Shown one piece after another: positions 48,901-60,200 of a stretch of 64,000 nt of DNA. The notes under the pieces are model-generated. The model ran no database searches and was not told the DNA's origin. It worked only from the letters and a program-made list of their open reading frames with translations. Position 1 is the first letter of the stretch, and each line of letters begins with the position of its first letter. The position numbers and the translations under genes are program-made. This DNA is from Clonostachys chloroleuca (taxonomy: Eukaryota > Ascomycota > Sordariomycetes > Hypocreales > Bionectriaceae). The stretch is taken from assembly GCA_037952775.1 (NCBI GenBank), contig JBANAY010000003.1, positions 11,408,001-11,472,000 of the forward strand. Reading direction: 5' to 3'.

Positions 48901-49342
48901 TTCCATCGCCTCCGGCAGCTCCACCAGCGGCACTGGCAGCTTTACCATCCTGCGAATTACCACTGCTCTCAGACTTCGCAGATGCTTGCGACTCGGCCGC
49001 GGAGCTCTTTGGGTCCGTCTTCTCCTCCAAATCCTTCTTCTTATCCTGAGCCGCCTTTGCCTCCTCCTCTGCGGACTTCTCGGAATTCGCCTCGACAGAA
49101 GAGTCAAAGAAGCTCTTAGCTTTGTTGTCCTTGTCTCGCTCCTTGCCTAACCTCGCACTGGTGGAGAACGGAGCTTGTACCCATGTCGATCGAGCAGCTT
49201 CGAGGCGTCGGGCGGCCGGAAAGCTATGGGAGGGGTGTGAGAGCCATTGCCTGCGAGAATTCGACAGGGCTGAAGCTTTGACGGACCGGCCGACTGAGTT
49301 CTCGAGGAGCAGGCGGCCGGTGACGCGGGATCGTGGGATCAT
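45937..49342 (-). CDS. PIM1: PIM1, mitochondrial Lon protease, frameshifted
   Basis: Minus strand: 49342-46158 (broken by one indel) plus 46083-45937. One added base gives about 1110 residues, normal for fungal Lon. The N-terminus (MIPRSRVTGRLLLENSVGRS) is a mitochondrial targeting sequence. Then follow the substrate-binding region (about 165-460, with a charged insert), a coiled-coil part, and the AAA+ ATPase with Walker A GPPGVGKTSIGKSIA (about 604) and Walker B LVLIDEVDK. The protease domain has catalytic Ser in DGPSAG (about 992) and Lys in LREKTVAARRAG (about 1035). Lon degrades misfolded matrix proteins and supports mtDNA maintenance. The break is at a run of six G on the plus strand (46674-46679): DNLTDYIGPP ends one frame and VFTSDRLYEVSPPG resumes in another. 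Since both sides are fully conserved, I read this as a sequence error. Confidence 0.93.
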
Positions 49343-50330
49343 GGTCACCGAGCAGCGAGAGCTTCAGGTAAACGACTTGCTGGTTCCTTTGCCGCTCAAA
49401 GCTAAACTGCGATTGCCGGTGACCCAGTCCGAGGTCGTATTCGTGTGGAGGAGTAGTTGGAGAGAGGAATTCCGAGAGAATGGGCGAGGGAGAAAGGAAT
49501 TGGACTGAGGAGGTTGAGGGCGAGAGCCGGCCAGTCATGCAAGCATTATGGCGTAGTGGAGGCGCCTTACTAATGAATTTCGACGATGTCGGCGAGCTTC
49601 CATGGACAACCAAATGTTGGTGAAAATTGCGGATGCTTGCAGTTAGCAATCGCGGCCTAGCCTCGGGCTGAGCAGCCAATGGCACCCCGCGAATGCCATC
49701 TACGCTCCACAAATGATACCGCAGAGGATCTTATCAGTCGGAGATGAGATGTGCCGAAGCTTATCCTGGCGTAAAGACCAGGCAACTAGATGACGAAACT
49801 GCCATGGGCATCGGTGAGCTCGGTGGGCTTCAAAGAAAGGGGGCATTGTATCCTCATCTTCTTACTCAACGGTAGATTCTGTTTATTATTCATTATGCTA
49901 TCCATAGCTGTCCCAAACGTTGAACATGGTCACTTATATCGGTACGGGCACGTGAGGCTGTCACACTTGTGCTCTCCACCAAAAGGATGAGGAGGCACGG
50001 CTACATGCGGGGAAATCTTGGGCTCAGCACCAAGATATTCCCCACTGGATTCTAACTCCTCGTCTAAATACAACAAAGATACCAGACTGACCAGTTTGCT
50101 ATTTCTTGGCTTCAGGAGCTCCCATCGCGTAGGCTAGACAAAGGATCTGCTCAAAGCTCTGCTGCCGAGCTTGTCCCGACTAGGTTGGGCACTACTGAAG
50201 CTTTGTGTGAAAAAGAATATCCTATCTCAGCACCCCCTCCCATTTCTCTTGGATCCCCCATTACTGGACCAACCAACTGGATATCTTCCCCATTCACTCT
50301 TTGATTTATCATTTTTGTCGCATACTTGAG
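49343..50330. other. Divergent promoter region of Lon and the small charged protein
   Basis: About 990 bases. The Lon leader lies at the left end; T/C-rich sequence at 50220-50330 precedes the plus-strand gene. No ORF with a signature. Confidence 0.45.
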
Positions 50331-50861
50331 ATGGCAGACAAACAAGAGACGGCCCAAAAGGAGGACGTGGCCAAGTCATTGTCTTCCTTGTCTCTAAACA
50401 CATCTACCAAGGCCCCCAAGAAGGTAGCAAAGAAGAAGAAGGAAGTCGTGGCAGACTCCTGGGAGGATGAAGACGTGTCCGACTCGGGTTCAGATGACAT
50501 GGGTGATGCGGCATCAACCCCTACAGCCAGCGGCGCAAAGGAGCAGCCTGCCGGCACCAACGCACCACCACCAACTCCTATATCTCCCACATACAGGAAT
50601 GAATATCAGGACAGTTGGTCAAGCCCATCCTCAAGCCAGGCAGATTCAGGGCCACGACGACCAGAAAAGACGGATGCTGTCGCCAGACGTATGATTGCTG
50701 CCAGCCTTGGACTCAAAGCTCCCAAGCAAACGGATGAGCAAAGGGCCTACCAGAAATCCATAAGGGAGCAAGAAAGAAAACGTCGTGAGCAGCAGAAAGA
50801 GGAAGAACAGAAGCAGAAAGAGAAGGCAGAAAAGGCCAAAGCAGCCGTTTGGGAAGATTGA
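50331..50861 (+). CDS. Small charged coiled-coil protein, function unknown
   Basis: Single exon, 176 residues, start MADKQETAQKEDVAKSLSSL in good context (GAGATGG). Composition falls in blocks: a Lys-rich stretch (KAPKKVAKKKKEVV), an acidic stretch (SWEDEDVSDSGSDDMGD), a Pro/Ser-rich spacer, then a conserved-looking helix (DAVARRMIAASLGLKAPKQTDEQRAY) leading into a strongly charged coiled tail (RKRREQQKEEEQKQKEKAEKAKA). The block near 115-140 is the part most likely to be under constraint. No enzyme domain is visible. It resembles small RNA- or ribosome-associated proteins in composition only, so no function is assigned. Confidence 0.75.
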   Translation: MADKQETAQKEDVAKSLSSLSLNTSTKAPKKVAKKKKEVVADSWEDEDVSDSGSDDMGDAASTPTASGAKEQPAGTNAPPPTPISPTYRNEYQDSWSSPSSSQADSGPRRPEKTDAVARRMIAASLGLKAPKQTDEQRAYQKSIREQERKRREQQKEEEQKQKEKAEKAKAAVWED

Positions 50862-51006
50862 ACTCTGTTCGAATTTTGCGACAATTGGCTTTTATTATGT
50901 TTATTTCACTAAATCACAATAAAGAATGAGGTTCTTCCCGCCGTTGGCGGTAAAATCTACCCAACCACGTCTCGCTATTGTTCCACCAATGCTTCTTTAG
51001 CTCCGC

Positions 51007-51887
51007 TTACTTCTTCTCGCCGCGCGCCCTGGCAACGGAGGGGCGAGAGCTGACACGTTCATGCCAGGCCAAGAAGTTAGGGTACTTCTTGTCCACTTCA
51101 TACTTCTCCCTAAAGTTAGGGCCGACGACCTGGGGTGTCGTGACGATGGAGGACCAGGGAACGAATGCAAGATCAGCATATGTACTAGAGGAGAGGTTAG
51201 CCTCACGAATGGTAACGCTTTCTGGCGAACTTACAGCTTGTCCGCAACAAGATATTCCTTGTCCTTCAGGATGTTATCGAGGACCTCGAGAACACGAGTA
51301 ATCTGCTCCTCGTATCTGGTCTTGGCGGACGGGACGTCCTCGGGATGGAACCTGTGAAACCAGACCGCTTGTCCGAAGTAAGGGCCCTACATCCTGTCAG
51401 AGTTGCTTCGTATCTTGCAAGAGCGATGGTGTGTTTTCGCATACCTGTCCAGACATCTGGAAGTGCAAGTACTGCTTGAGGTGCCACTTGTCTTTAGCAT
51501 CCTTGACGGTCAACTTGCCCTCCTTGTCGTAGGTCTCGACGAGGTATTCAATGATAGCACCGGACTCCCAGAGAGTGAGGTCAGTGTTGGGGTCGATGAT
51601 AGTAGGTACTCGACCATTGGGGTTGATCTTGGTGTACTCCTCGGCCTTGGGATTGTCGACCTCGATCTTAAGACGTTATACATCAGTGCAAAATTTAAAT
51701 ACGAAGAAGAACGAAGGGTCCTACCTTCTCGTAAGGAATTCCAAGCTCCTCGAGGACAATCAATACTTTGATGGGATTGGGCCCGATGCCTATAAATCAT
51801 CAATGAGCACACATGCATGCTAGATGCTTCGCAACGGCTGAAGGACCTACCGTGGGCGTAGATGGTGATAGGCTTGATGTCGGACAT
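51007..51887 (-). CDS. Glutathione S-transferase, Ure2-like
   Basis: Five exons on the minus strand (51887-51851, 51789-51725, 51666-51445, 51386-51235, 51184-51007) give 217 residues, the usual GST length. The thioredoxin-like N-domain shows PITIYAHGIGPNPIKVLIVLEE, the cis-Pro motif NGRVPTIID and the glutathione-binding WESGAIIEYL. The helical C-domain contains HLKQYLHFQMSGQGPYFGQA, and TYADLAFVPW carries the family's N-capping/Asp motif. These features place it with Ure2-like fungal GSTs, which conjugate or reduce electrophiles and peroxides in the cytosol. All four introns are short (48-61 bases), and each junction keeps the frame. No signal peptide. Confidence 0.9.
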
Positions 51888-52857
51888 TTTGGTAGAGGAT
51901 GAATGCAGAGGGTTGTAACAAAGCAGTGTCGGGATCGTTTGTGCTTGAAATATCCGGTTGATCCAATGCAAAGAGAGGCTGCTCTTCCATGCCTTTTATA
52001 CTTATTCTACATTCAGAGGCGTGCCCATATCATCCCTCTGTCGGGGAGCTGCTACACCAGCCCGTCCGTACAGGCAGCATCCGACGACATTTTCCCTAGC
52101 CACCAGACGACAAACTCCGTGGACTTGCATACATTCCGCTACACAGCAGCCTCCAGAGGGTAGAATCCGTGGACTTCGATACGCACCCTGGTGCCCAGAT
52201 GACAAATTTCAGGGGAGTAAAGTCTCCGAGCCATGAGACCAGCGCGCGGTTGAGGGCCATTCGCACCAACTTCCGTCCGATGCATGCTTACAAAGCCGCG
52301 CGGTAAATCTAACATCGGGTGAAGAGCTCGGCCTGGCATGCTAGTCGACTCGCGCCATGCCGGAATCAGAGCGCATTCGGCAAGTATTCTGCACATTGAT
52401 GCGCCTCGTAAGGCTACATCGACACATCTCGACGTCGCATTATGTCAATTACCCATCTCCTTATCGGCTCAATGGCAAGATCTTCCCAATATTCCCACTT
52501 TCCTAATCTCGGTAGAGATGCGAGACCAAGCAATTCTCGAAAACGGGTTTGAGGCCCTGGTGACACTGCGCAACTCATAAAACTTTAGGAGCGATCAGCT
52601 AGAAACATGCTGCTTCTGTGCTCCTGTCTGACGCGAAGCCTTGATCGTGAAATCCGTGGTCTTCTGGATATTCGTAAATGATAGCCATCGTCAGCGAACG
52701 CTATAGGCTTGTCCCTCCATTCCGATTCCTTCGATCAAAATTTCTTAGATCAAATGGCGTAGGCAATTCACCAAAGATCTCATGAAGCCTGCTTCGTGTT
52801 TCATTTGTTCGCCGTAGGCCGTTCCCTCCCAAGTAAATCGCCCCTTTCAGAGCCTCA
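51888..52857. other. Intergenic stretch, no gene seen
   Basis: About 970 bases holding the GST promoter and the 3' end of the RRG7-like gene. Several short ORFs, none convincing. Confidence 0.4.
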
Positions 52858-53566
52858 TCAGGTCCTATCGAGCAACGGTAATACCACTCCATTTCGAAGA
52901 AGTACAAGCTCTGTTTCACCCTCCTGCCCATCCACATGCCTGGTTGCCACGCCGAACCCTTCGAGCCCCTCCTCCTCCGCCCGGTGGTTCCAGATCATCT
53001 GCTTCAGAACCCCCTCCCTGGAACAGCAGAGGTATCCCATCGGCCACCGGCTCCTCCCCATCGACTCTCGCACGCCCTTCGTGGCCGGCCTCTCGCTTAC
53101 CAGCAGTCCCAGCACCGGGGCCCCTCCAGCCCACCGGCGCGCCGACAAACGCCCCCTCCAGCTCACGGATCAGATTCGGCCCAGCACGCTGCGCGCCCGC
53201 CTTGCACTGCACCAGGGTCCTCATCGCCCGCCTCGTCTTCGGCGGGGTCCAGGTGCCGAGGAGGTCGACGCCGCAATCAGACGCCCCGCCGACGCGCTGC
53301 AGCGAGAAGCCGTACCGGGAGAGAGTCCCCGCGATGGTGTACTCGTAATGCGTGCCGACAAACACCGTGGACTTCTCGTCGAGCCCGGTCCGCTTGGCGT
53401 AGGCCAGGAATGTGGGGAGGTCGCGGTGCTGCGACGCTGTGCGGTTCTCTGGGTACAGGAGCTTCTCGGACAATCGAGGCCTCGCTGCGCAGAACCACCG
53501 GGTGGGTTGGATGCAGCTGGCCCTACAGGCGGTGGCCAGCGGGCGCGACCGAAGAGGCCGAATCAT
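52858..53566 (-). CDS. RRG7: RRG7-like mitochondrial protein (DUF2034), frameshifted
   Basis: The start at 53566 gives MIRPLRSRPLATACRAS, an Arg/Ala-rich likely mitochondrial presequence. The first frame encodes the recognisable core: TVFVGTHYEYTIAGTLSRYGF, RVGGASDCGVDLLGTW, TLVQCKAGAQRAGPNLIRELEGAFVG. This is the DUF2034 / Required-for-respiratory-growth 7 family, related to restriction-endonuclease-like folds (the D...Q-C-K pattern). At GGGGCCCCGG (around 53115-53124 on the plus strand) the reading shifts. A second frame continues LGLLVSERPATKGVRESMGR and SRWPMGYLCCSREG and stops at 52858. The net shift equals one extra base or two missing ones; total about 235 residues. An ORF on the opposite strand is a GC shadow. 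In yeast the protein is mitochondrial and needed for respiration; nuclease activity is unproven. Confidence 0.78.
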
Positions 53567-54245
53567 GATTCTTCATCTCAGAGTAACGATTTAAACCAAA
53601 AGAAATAAGTAGACTTGTAAAAATTATCATGACATTGTTCAGATTGTCGATGCCACGAGGTTTAGGAATCGACTTATTCCAATAAACGGGACTATGTCTA
53701 TAGTGGGGCAGCCACCCTCAACTCAGATAATCTCATCTACAGTCCTCCCGTCGTGCAGACATAAGACATGTTGAATCAGATAGCATTGACCCATCGAGTT
53801 TATGGGACTTGATCCATCAGATCCCTTCCCACCCATCATGTAGGCTTAAACTCGATGATGTTGACTTGGCAGAACTTTACAATTACTTTCATTAGCCTGC
53901 GGAGAACATGTTGCTTTATTTCCTTTGTCATGAATATCCTTATTATATAGCACGATCATCCAACTGTGCTGTGTCTCTCTCAATATATAATATAACTATC
54001 TCTTCTCTCCAAAGATGCACAGCATCTCTAGTATGTAAGGTTCATACATAGATCTCCCTCCACACTGATCTTCCACCCTCTCCCCTAATTACCTTAGTGA
54101 TGTTGATTACCATACAACTCGCCAGGATAGCTTGTATTCTTTCTTTGTCTCAAGAAGAGTAAAGCCAATATGTCCATCATTATATAAATGTACACGTATT
54201 GACTTTATCATCCAATAACGGCGTTATCTCTCCCTCAAGTTAAAA
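53567..54245. other. AT-rich stretch between RRG7-like gene and TAO3
   Basis: About 680 bases, strongly AT-rich from 53930 (TATATAATATAAC). Probably TAO3 3' sequence on the right and the RRG7-like promoter on the left. No gene seen. Confidence 0.45.
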
Positions 54246-57200
54246 TTAGTTATGCGCATTTGATGCCTGTTTGTTCAGAGGTGGAATAGGTGGGATCTCC
54301 TCCTTCTGTCTCTCGTCTCTAGATCGACTAGCATACCGACGGAGGCTAGGTCGTGTAGTATTCGACGATTGGGGTCTGACTATAGTCTCCACCATGCTGG
54401 TTTGAGACACATGTCCCAAATGAGGTCTTTCATCGTCAACATCAGACAACCCTCCTGACTGGTACTCGTCGTCTGAAGCTAGGTCAGGCAAGTGTGTGTG
54501 GTAAGATGCCGGGGTTGATGGAGAAGTGATAGATCGAGAATGCAGACCAGGCCGTAGAACCGATCCCATTGCAAAAGCCGCGGGATTCATGGTGTTATGG
54601 CCACTGGTGTCCCGCGGAGGTCGGTCAACAAATCCATTCTGAAATGAAGTATTGTTAGACGCCTCATGTAAGATGGGGAGAATCTGCTCGTCGTACAGCT
54701 GCGTCCCCGACTCAAAAGATTCGGGCGTGAATTCCGTGATTGTCCTTGACGAATCTAAGTCATCGTCCGTGTGCGGCTCATCAAAAAAATCGTCAAGGCT
54801 GTCGAGCTTTGTCACAAGATCCCCAGCGTGTCCAGCATCTCGAGGCCCATCAGACAACATGGTTGTGGTCCTGGTATTATCCTCAAAGTACCCATATGAT
54901 AAGTCGTCAGAAAACTCCAGTGAAGCAGTTGGTGTTGCCTCTGGAGAAGCTCCTTCTGCCCCTTGGCACATGTAGAATGCTGCATGTATATTCGCCCGTG
55001 TCACCTCCGTCTTCTTGGCTGGAATCGGGATTGCCCAGCCAGATGCCTCAGGAATGCCAAATAGACTTTGCGTGTGCTCGTACTCTTTGCGGACAGATTT
55101 CGAAGTTGCTCGAGTCATACTCATTCTCAAGTGGTGCTTGTCCATGTGACTACCAGACATTGCCATGATCTTGTCCATCACATCCAGAGCTTCCATGCAA
55201 AAGTCCGTCTGTAACAATCGAAGCAAAGGCGAGATGAGATCCGACCCATGTCCGGCCAGTTCAGGATTCCGCATATCAACTTCTGGGAGGGCAACGCACA
55301 AGATGCGCATAGTCTGTATCTTGACCCAGGACAGCGAGTTAGTTAGTAGTCCCACGAGGAAGGTGATCAATTTAAAGTCGAACTGCGGCAGATAGTACTC
55401 CCGAATAGCTGAGAAGAGTTGGCTTAGGAAATCCTGACTGCTGCGGAATTTCCCAGCTGTATAATCTCCGAGGGCAACTACGATGCTATCAAATCCTTCT
55501 GCTTCTGCTTCTTTTCTTAGCAGATGAGCTGTTCCCAAGGTTTGCTCACTCGGGATTCCTCGTTCAAGCTCGTCTATGAATCGTGGGAAATTGGCCAGAA
55601 GTGAGAAAAACAAGCGGTCATCGCTGCCCACCAAGTTGTCAACGGGGATCTGGATTAATTTGTCCATAATATCCAGAGTCGGTTGCCAGCAAACTGAAGA
55701 TCTCAGCCCCTTTTGGAGTAACGACTGTAGACCAGGGAAAGGCTCCTCCCACCGCCCAGGCCGCCCTTCCAGAAGGGTCCGCCTCACAACAGGGGAGCGG
55801 AAATCCAATTTGAGAAGCAACTCGTTCAGCATTTCCACAGCCTCTAAAAACTCCATCTCGTTGATGGATTCAAGACATGCGCAGGTAGTCCAAAACAATT
55901 GAGGAAATGTGAGAAGCCGGTCCGAATCTAACTTGATAATGAGAGTCTTCAATGTCGTGAGTATCTCCATCGAGAAGAACTGGATCTCAGGATCCTCGTC
56001 GGCAATTGTGTTCGACAGCCTTGCAAGCATATCTCCCAACATGTATTGATCCAATGATGTGAGGACGCAGCGAAATACCTGGAAAGAGCGGCAGGCGAGG
56101 TGACGAACAGGGCAAGATGATGTAGCCCATGTCAGTGAGAGACGGCCCCATCGCTCCTTGAGGCCCGGGAAGCATGCCTCAAATGTGTTGACGACCTTAG
56201 TGGCGAGGAATGTCATACTTGGAGGGACTCTATTTTCTCGGTCGTCTGCCTTTCCATTGCTATCTTCATAGCCCCAAACCACTGTTCGGTCTTGTTGCCG
56301 AATCCGATCTACAAGGTCTTCGATTTCTTTCTTCTGCGCACCTTGCTTTTGGTCATCGATTCGAGATATTACAAGCTCATGGATCAAGTGTACCAGCATT
56401 TCATGTGACTGGGCTTGGACCATTGGCATGTAATGGTCCCAAAGCACGGTGGCGACATGCAACAGCAAGGGGACGTTATCTTGAGACATATGGACTGGCG
56501 AGACCATCAAGTCGACGAGCAAGATCATGCTCAGCTGACCAAGAGATAGGCCGGCTTGCTTTGTTCCTATAGGCAGAATCTCCGAGATATCAGCGCAAAA
56601 TGGAAACACGTTGATGTCCGCAGGAGGACCTGCAGGGACCTTCTTCTCATTGGGAACCATAGCCCTTGGTGTTATCTGCATGAGAAGATACTCAATTACT
56701 TTGACACCGCTATTTGTGGTGGAAAGAAAGACAACAATCTGCTTCGCGTACTCTACGAAGTTCTGCTCGCGATGCTCTAGACACAGCTGAATGATAAAGT
56801 CCATGACTAGACGAACATTACCGGGATAAGGTCCAGTGGCAAGGGCTTGCCAAAGGGCCTGCATCTCATTATGCAGTGCTCCTCCAGACTTGATAGTAAT
56901 CTCCAAAAGATTGGCAAGTAGAACATACGAACTGGCTGTCGGTCCCCCGTTAGGGTCCAACTTTAATTCGATGGACTGGATCCATGGCAGCACTACAGCA
57001 ATAACATTGCGCTGTGCCATGGGTTGCAGGTCTTTGAAGTAGAGCGTGAACTCGGAGAAAACGTGAAAGGCGAGATCGGTGTGCTGCTTGGAGAGTCTTT
57101 TGGATATCTCGAATTGTGCTAGCTTGTAGACTGCCTGTGTTTTGTCCGAAATGCTGATGTCGAAATCTTGGATCTTCGAATTTCGTTTCTGTCTTGCCTC

Positions 57201-60200
57201 CAGCGTACGAATGACTATTGTCGACTTCGATCTTATATCGCTTTGGTCATTTCCAAGCGTGAAGAGGCAAAGGCCAAGGACTCTCCAGAATGGACAAGGG
57301 TAATTCGGTTGATCTTGCAAGACCTGTGTTATCACGGCAAAGTAGCTTTCAAGCACCTTGGGGCTATCCGCCAGGCAACATCTCGCAATGCAATGTTCAA
57401 GCAGATAAGGATATTCTTGATTGTGAACGATGAGGTTCTCCAGTGCTCTTCGCCCAATAAGATTCATCCGATCACTCCCTGAGTTGAAGATATCTTCAAT
57501 CCAGGCAAGCATCCTACGGACATCAAATTGGAGCGTTGCCCCGCTCTCTGTGGTGACACTAATCGGACCAGCGCAGAGAGCTGCCATTGCACTCAGGGCT
57601 GCAGTGCGGAGATTTCTCTTCTCAATCTCCATTGCCGCTGTGACCGTGCCTCGCTCGGCCATTGCTTGTTGGTTGATGACCGACTGCCTCATTGTGGCTT
57701 CTCGCTCGCGGATCTGGTTGCGATTCGGGGAAAATCCGCACCAATCCTCCATTAAAGAAAAGGCAGATTTACGAGACTCGAAAGTCATCCATCTCGATGG
57801 ATCTTTAGTTCGGTTGATGCCATCGAAAAGAGCCTCCATAAGACCACAGTAATGGCGCCTTAACTTCTGGAATTCCCAGTCCAGTTGTACCTCCCCATCC
57901 ATGAGAAAAAGTTTCACATCTTTAGTGTATGTAGTAAGGGTCCCTAGGAAGAAATCCGCTTGATATACTTCGGGCTCCTTAAGGAAATGCGAAGTGAGTT
58001 TAAACACGTGGGCAATCTCCGTCCTCAGTAAGTCCATTTTGCGATTTCTCCGAGGACTACTATTCGTGCGTTGATGAATACGAGCACGCGCCTCGTCATT
58101 ACAACGCATGACTTGGCCTTGGAGCTCTTCTAGCAAAGTGCGATAGATGTGAATATTGGCTGAGCCCATAGATACCACAACAGCGTCTCTAACTGAGGAG
58201 GTTGAGGATGACAATAGAGGTATCAAGTACTTGAACAGTGTCCGGGCCGTGACCATCCTATCTCCTGATGTCTTCGAGTTCTTTCGAGAATGCGCATCAG
58301 ATCCAGTGGCTGTATAAGGTGATTTACCAGGATCGGCAAGCGTAGTGCAAGCGAAGATGAGGTAAAGCTTCCATTGCTCTACCATAACCTCTGGGTGGGC
58401 GGCAGGGGACTGTGCAGGTCCCCGAGCACTGGACGGATCAGCGCCACTCGCATGGGGGAACCGGGAGGGTTCCGCGAGAATCACAATTGGTTTGTACATC
58501 TGCAACGTTCGGTCGCAAACGAGATCTCGGCAGATAGCCACTGTGAAAGGGCATTTCTCGGCGGCAATTCTAATCAGATTCGGGAATAATTTAAACCAAA
58601 GGGTGGTGTCGTAGGATAAATCGCTTACGCAAAGCTCGACCACAACCCCTTTGTTACCGCTGTTGCCATTACCGGAGTTTTTGAGCTCACGCTGAAGTCT
58701 ACTGCGCTCGGCAACTGACAGATGTTCGTCATTCAAGTTCATAACTTGATCAACATCATTTTCCAAAATATCAATAAGCCGAACAGTGTCTTTCTCGGCG
58801 CCACCCTTGGTCAGTGCCTTATCAAACTCGGTGATCAACCGCAACACCGTAATTGCGTGATAACGAACCCGTCGAGACTGGGAACACAGGAAAAACAATC
58901 CGTGGGCTTCTGCCTGGTCAACCTCAGCCCAGACAGTGGATAGATCAAGCGTGATGGCCCTCTTATCGGTGGCACTGGGAGTCAGCTCGCTCGCCTCCGC
59001 CTCCTTCATCTTCTGCCGAATCTCATCGGTCCAGATTTGAAGCAACTCAACATAAAGACGCAGGGTACTCTCAATGTGGCCGGGGCCGAGCATTCCACCA
59101 TCTGACATGGTCGAGTATCGGTCATCAAAATTGAAGATGAACCGAGAAAATCCCGTAATAACACCTTGAGCATGAGAGTGTCTTGCAATCGCCTTCAGAG
59201 AATTGGCAGACGACTGAGCGATGCTTGATTGTACGTGGGCCGTTCCAGTACAGAGTAGATTGATCAAAGAGTTGAACGGTACATTTACAGGTAAGCAGCC
59301 AGGCAAAGCCTGTACAGCAACATGGAGAAGTTCGTAAAAGGCTTGTTTCTGGTCTGCCACAGAATGTTGCTCCTCACGACGAGCGAAGTTGAAGGTCTCG
59401 GCGATTGGGGTCTTTGGTCCTCCAGCTGGAACAGGGGTTGAGAACTTTTCGTCCAGGGCAGCTTGGCCACCAAAGGTGTTGTCGCACATTATGGTTATTT
59501 TACCAAGAATTTCACAAAATTTGATGTAATAATCTCTCACGGGGTCGCTCAACACGTGGGTCAAGACTGGGCGAGATATCTGCTCCTCTGCAGCGCCAAA
59601 TGTCGTGCCTTTCAAACTCTCCGATCGTGGCAATGCCAGTACGGGGGATGTGGAGACTCGTTCAAGACCTGGAGGTGCTTCGTAGAACTCGGGAAATGGC
59701 GGTTGGCCTTGTTCTCCTTTCTCCAAGTCCGACATGATACGCAAAAATGCCCGAATACCCACAACGATCCTGTCTGGATCAAGTTGCTCGATTTTCAAAT
59801 CCTTGTTGTTTACAAATGACTCGGCACTGATCAACGGAAAAATGACATTACGAAAACAATATTCCGGGTACCTGAATCCAACGATACGGATAATCTGGAT
59901 CAATGGATCCGTGACCGAGGTATCAGATGCAATGATGCTTCGTCTCGTTGTGGGCAAAACAAGCTTGAAAATGTCATCTAACTTTCGCGTCGCACCTTGA
60001 GGGCTATCGTTTGTCCGATAGAGATAGGTCCAGAGAAGTCGGGATATTATTTGAAGACACAACGGCTTCATGGCCTTATCTTTGATCTTGGTATGCATAG
60101 GCGCAAGAACCTGCGGCCAGCGAGAGGCGAAGTGCTCGGGCGAGGAAACGCACATGATGGTTGCATGTAGAGAAAACGCGACATTCCAGTGCCTGGGCTT

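Noticed and set aside
52796..53608. 270-codon ORF and two further ORFs on the plus strand over the RRG7-like gene
   Set aside because: GC-rich shadow frames; the minus-strand product matches a known family.
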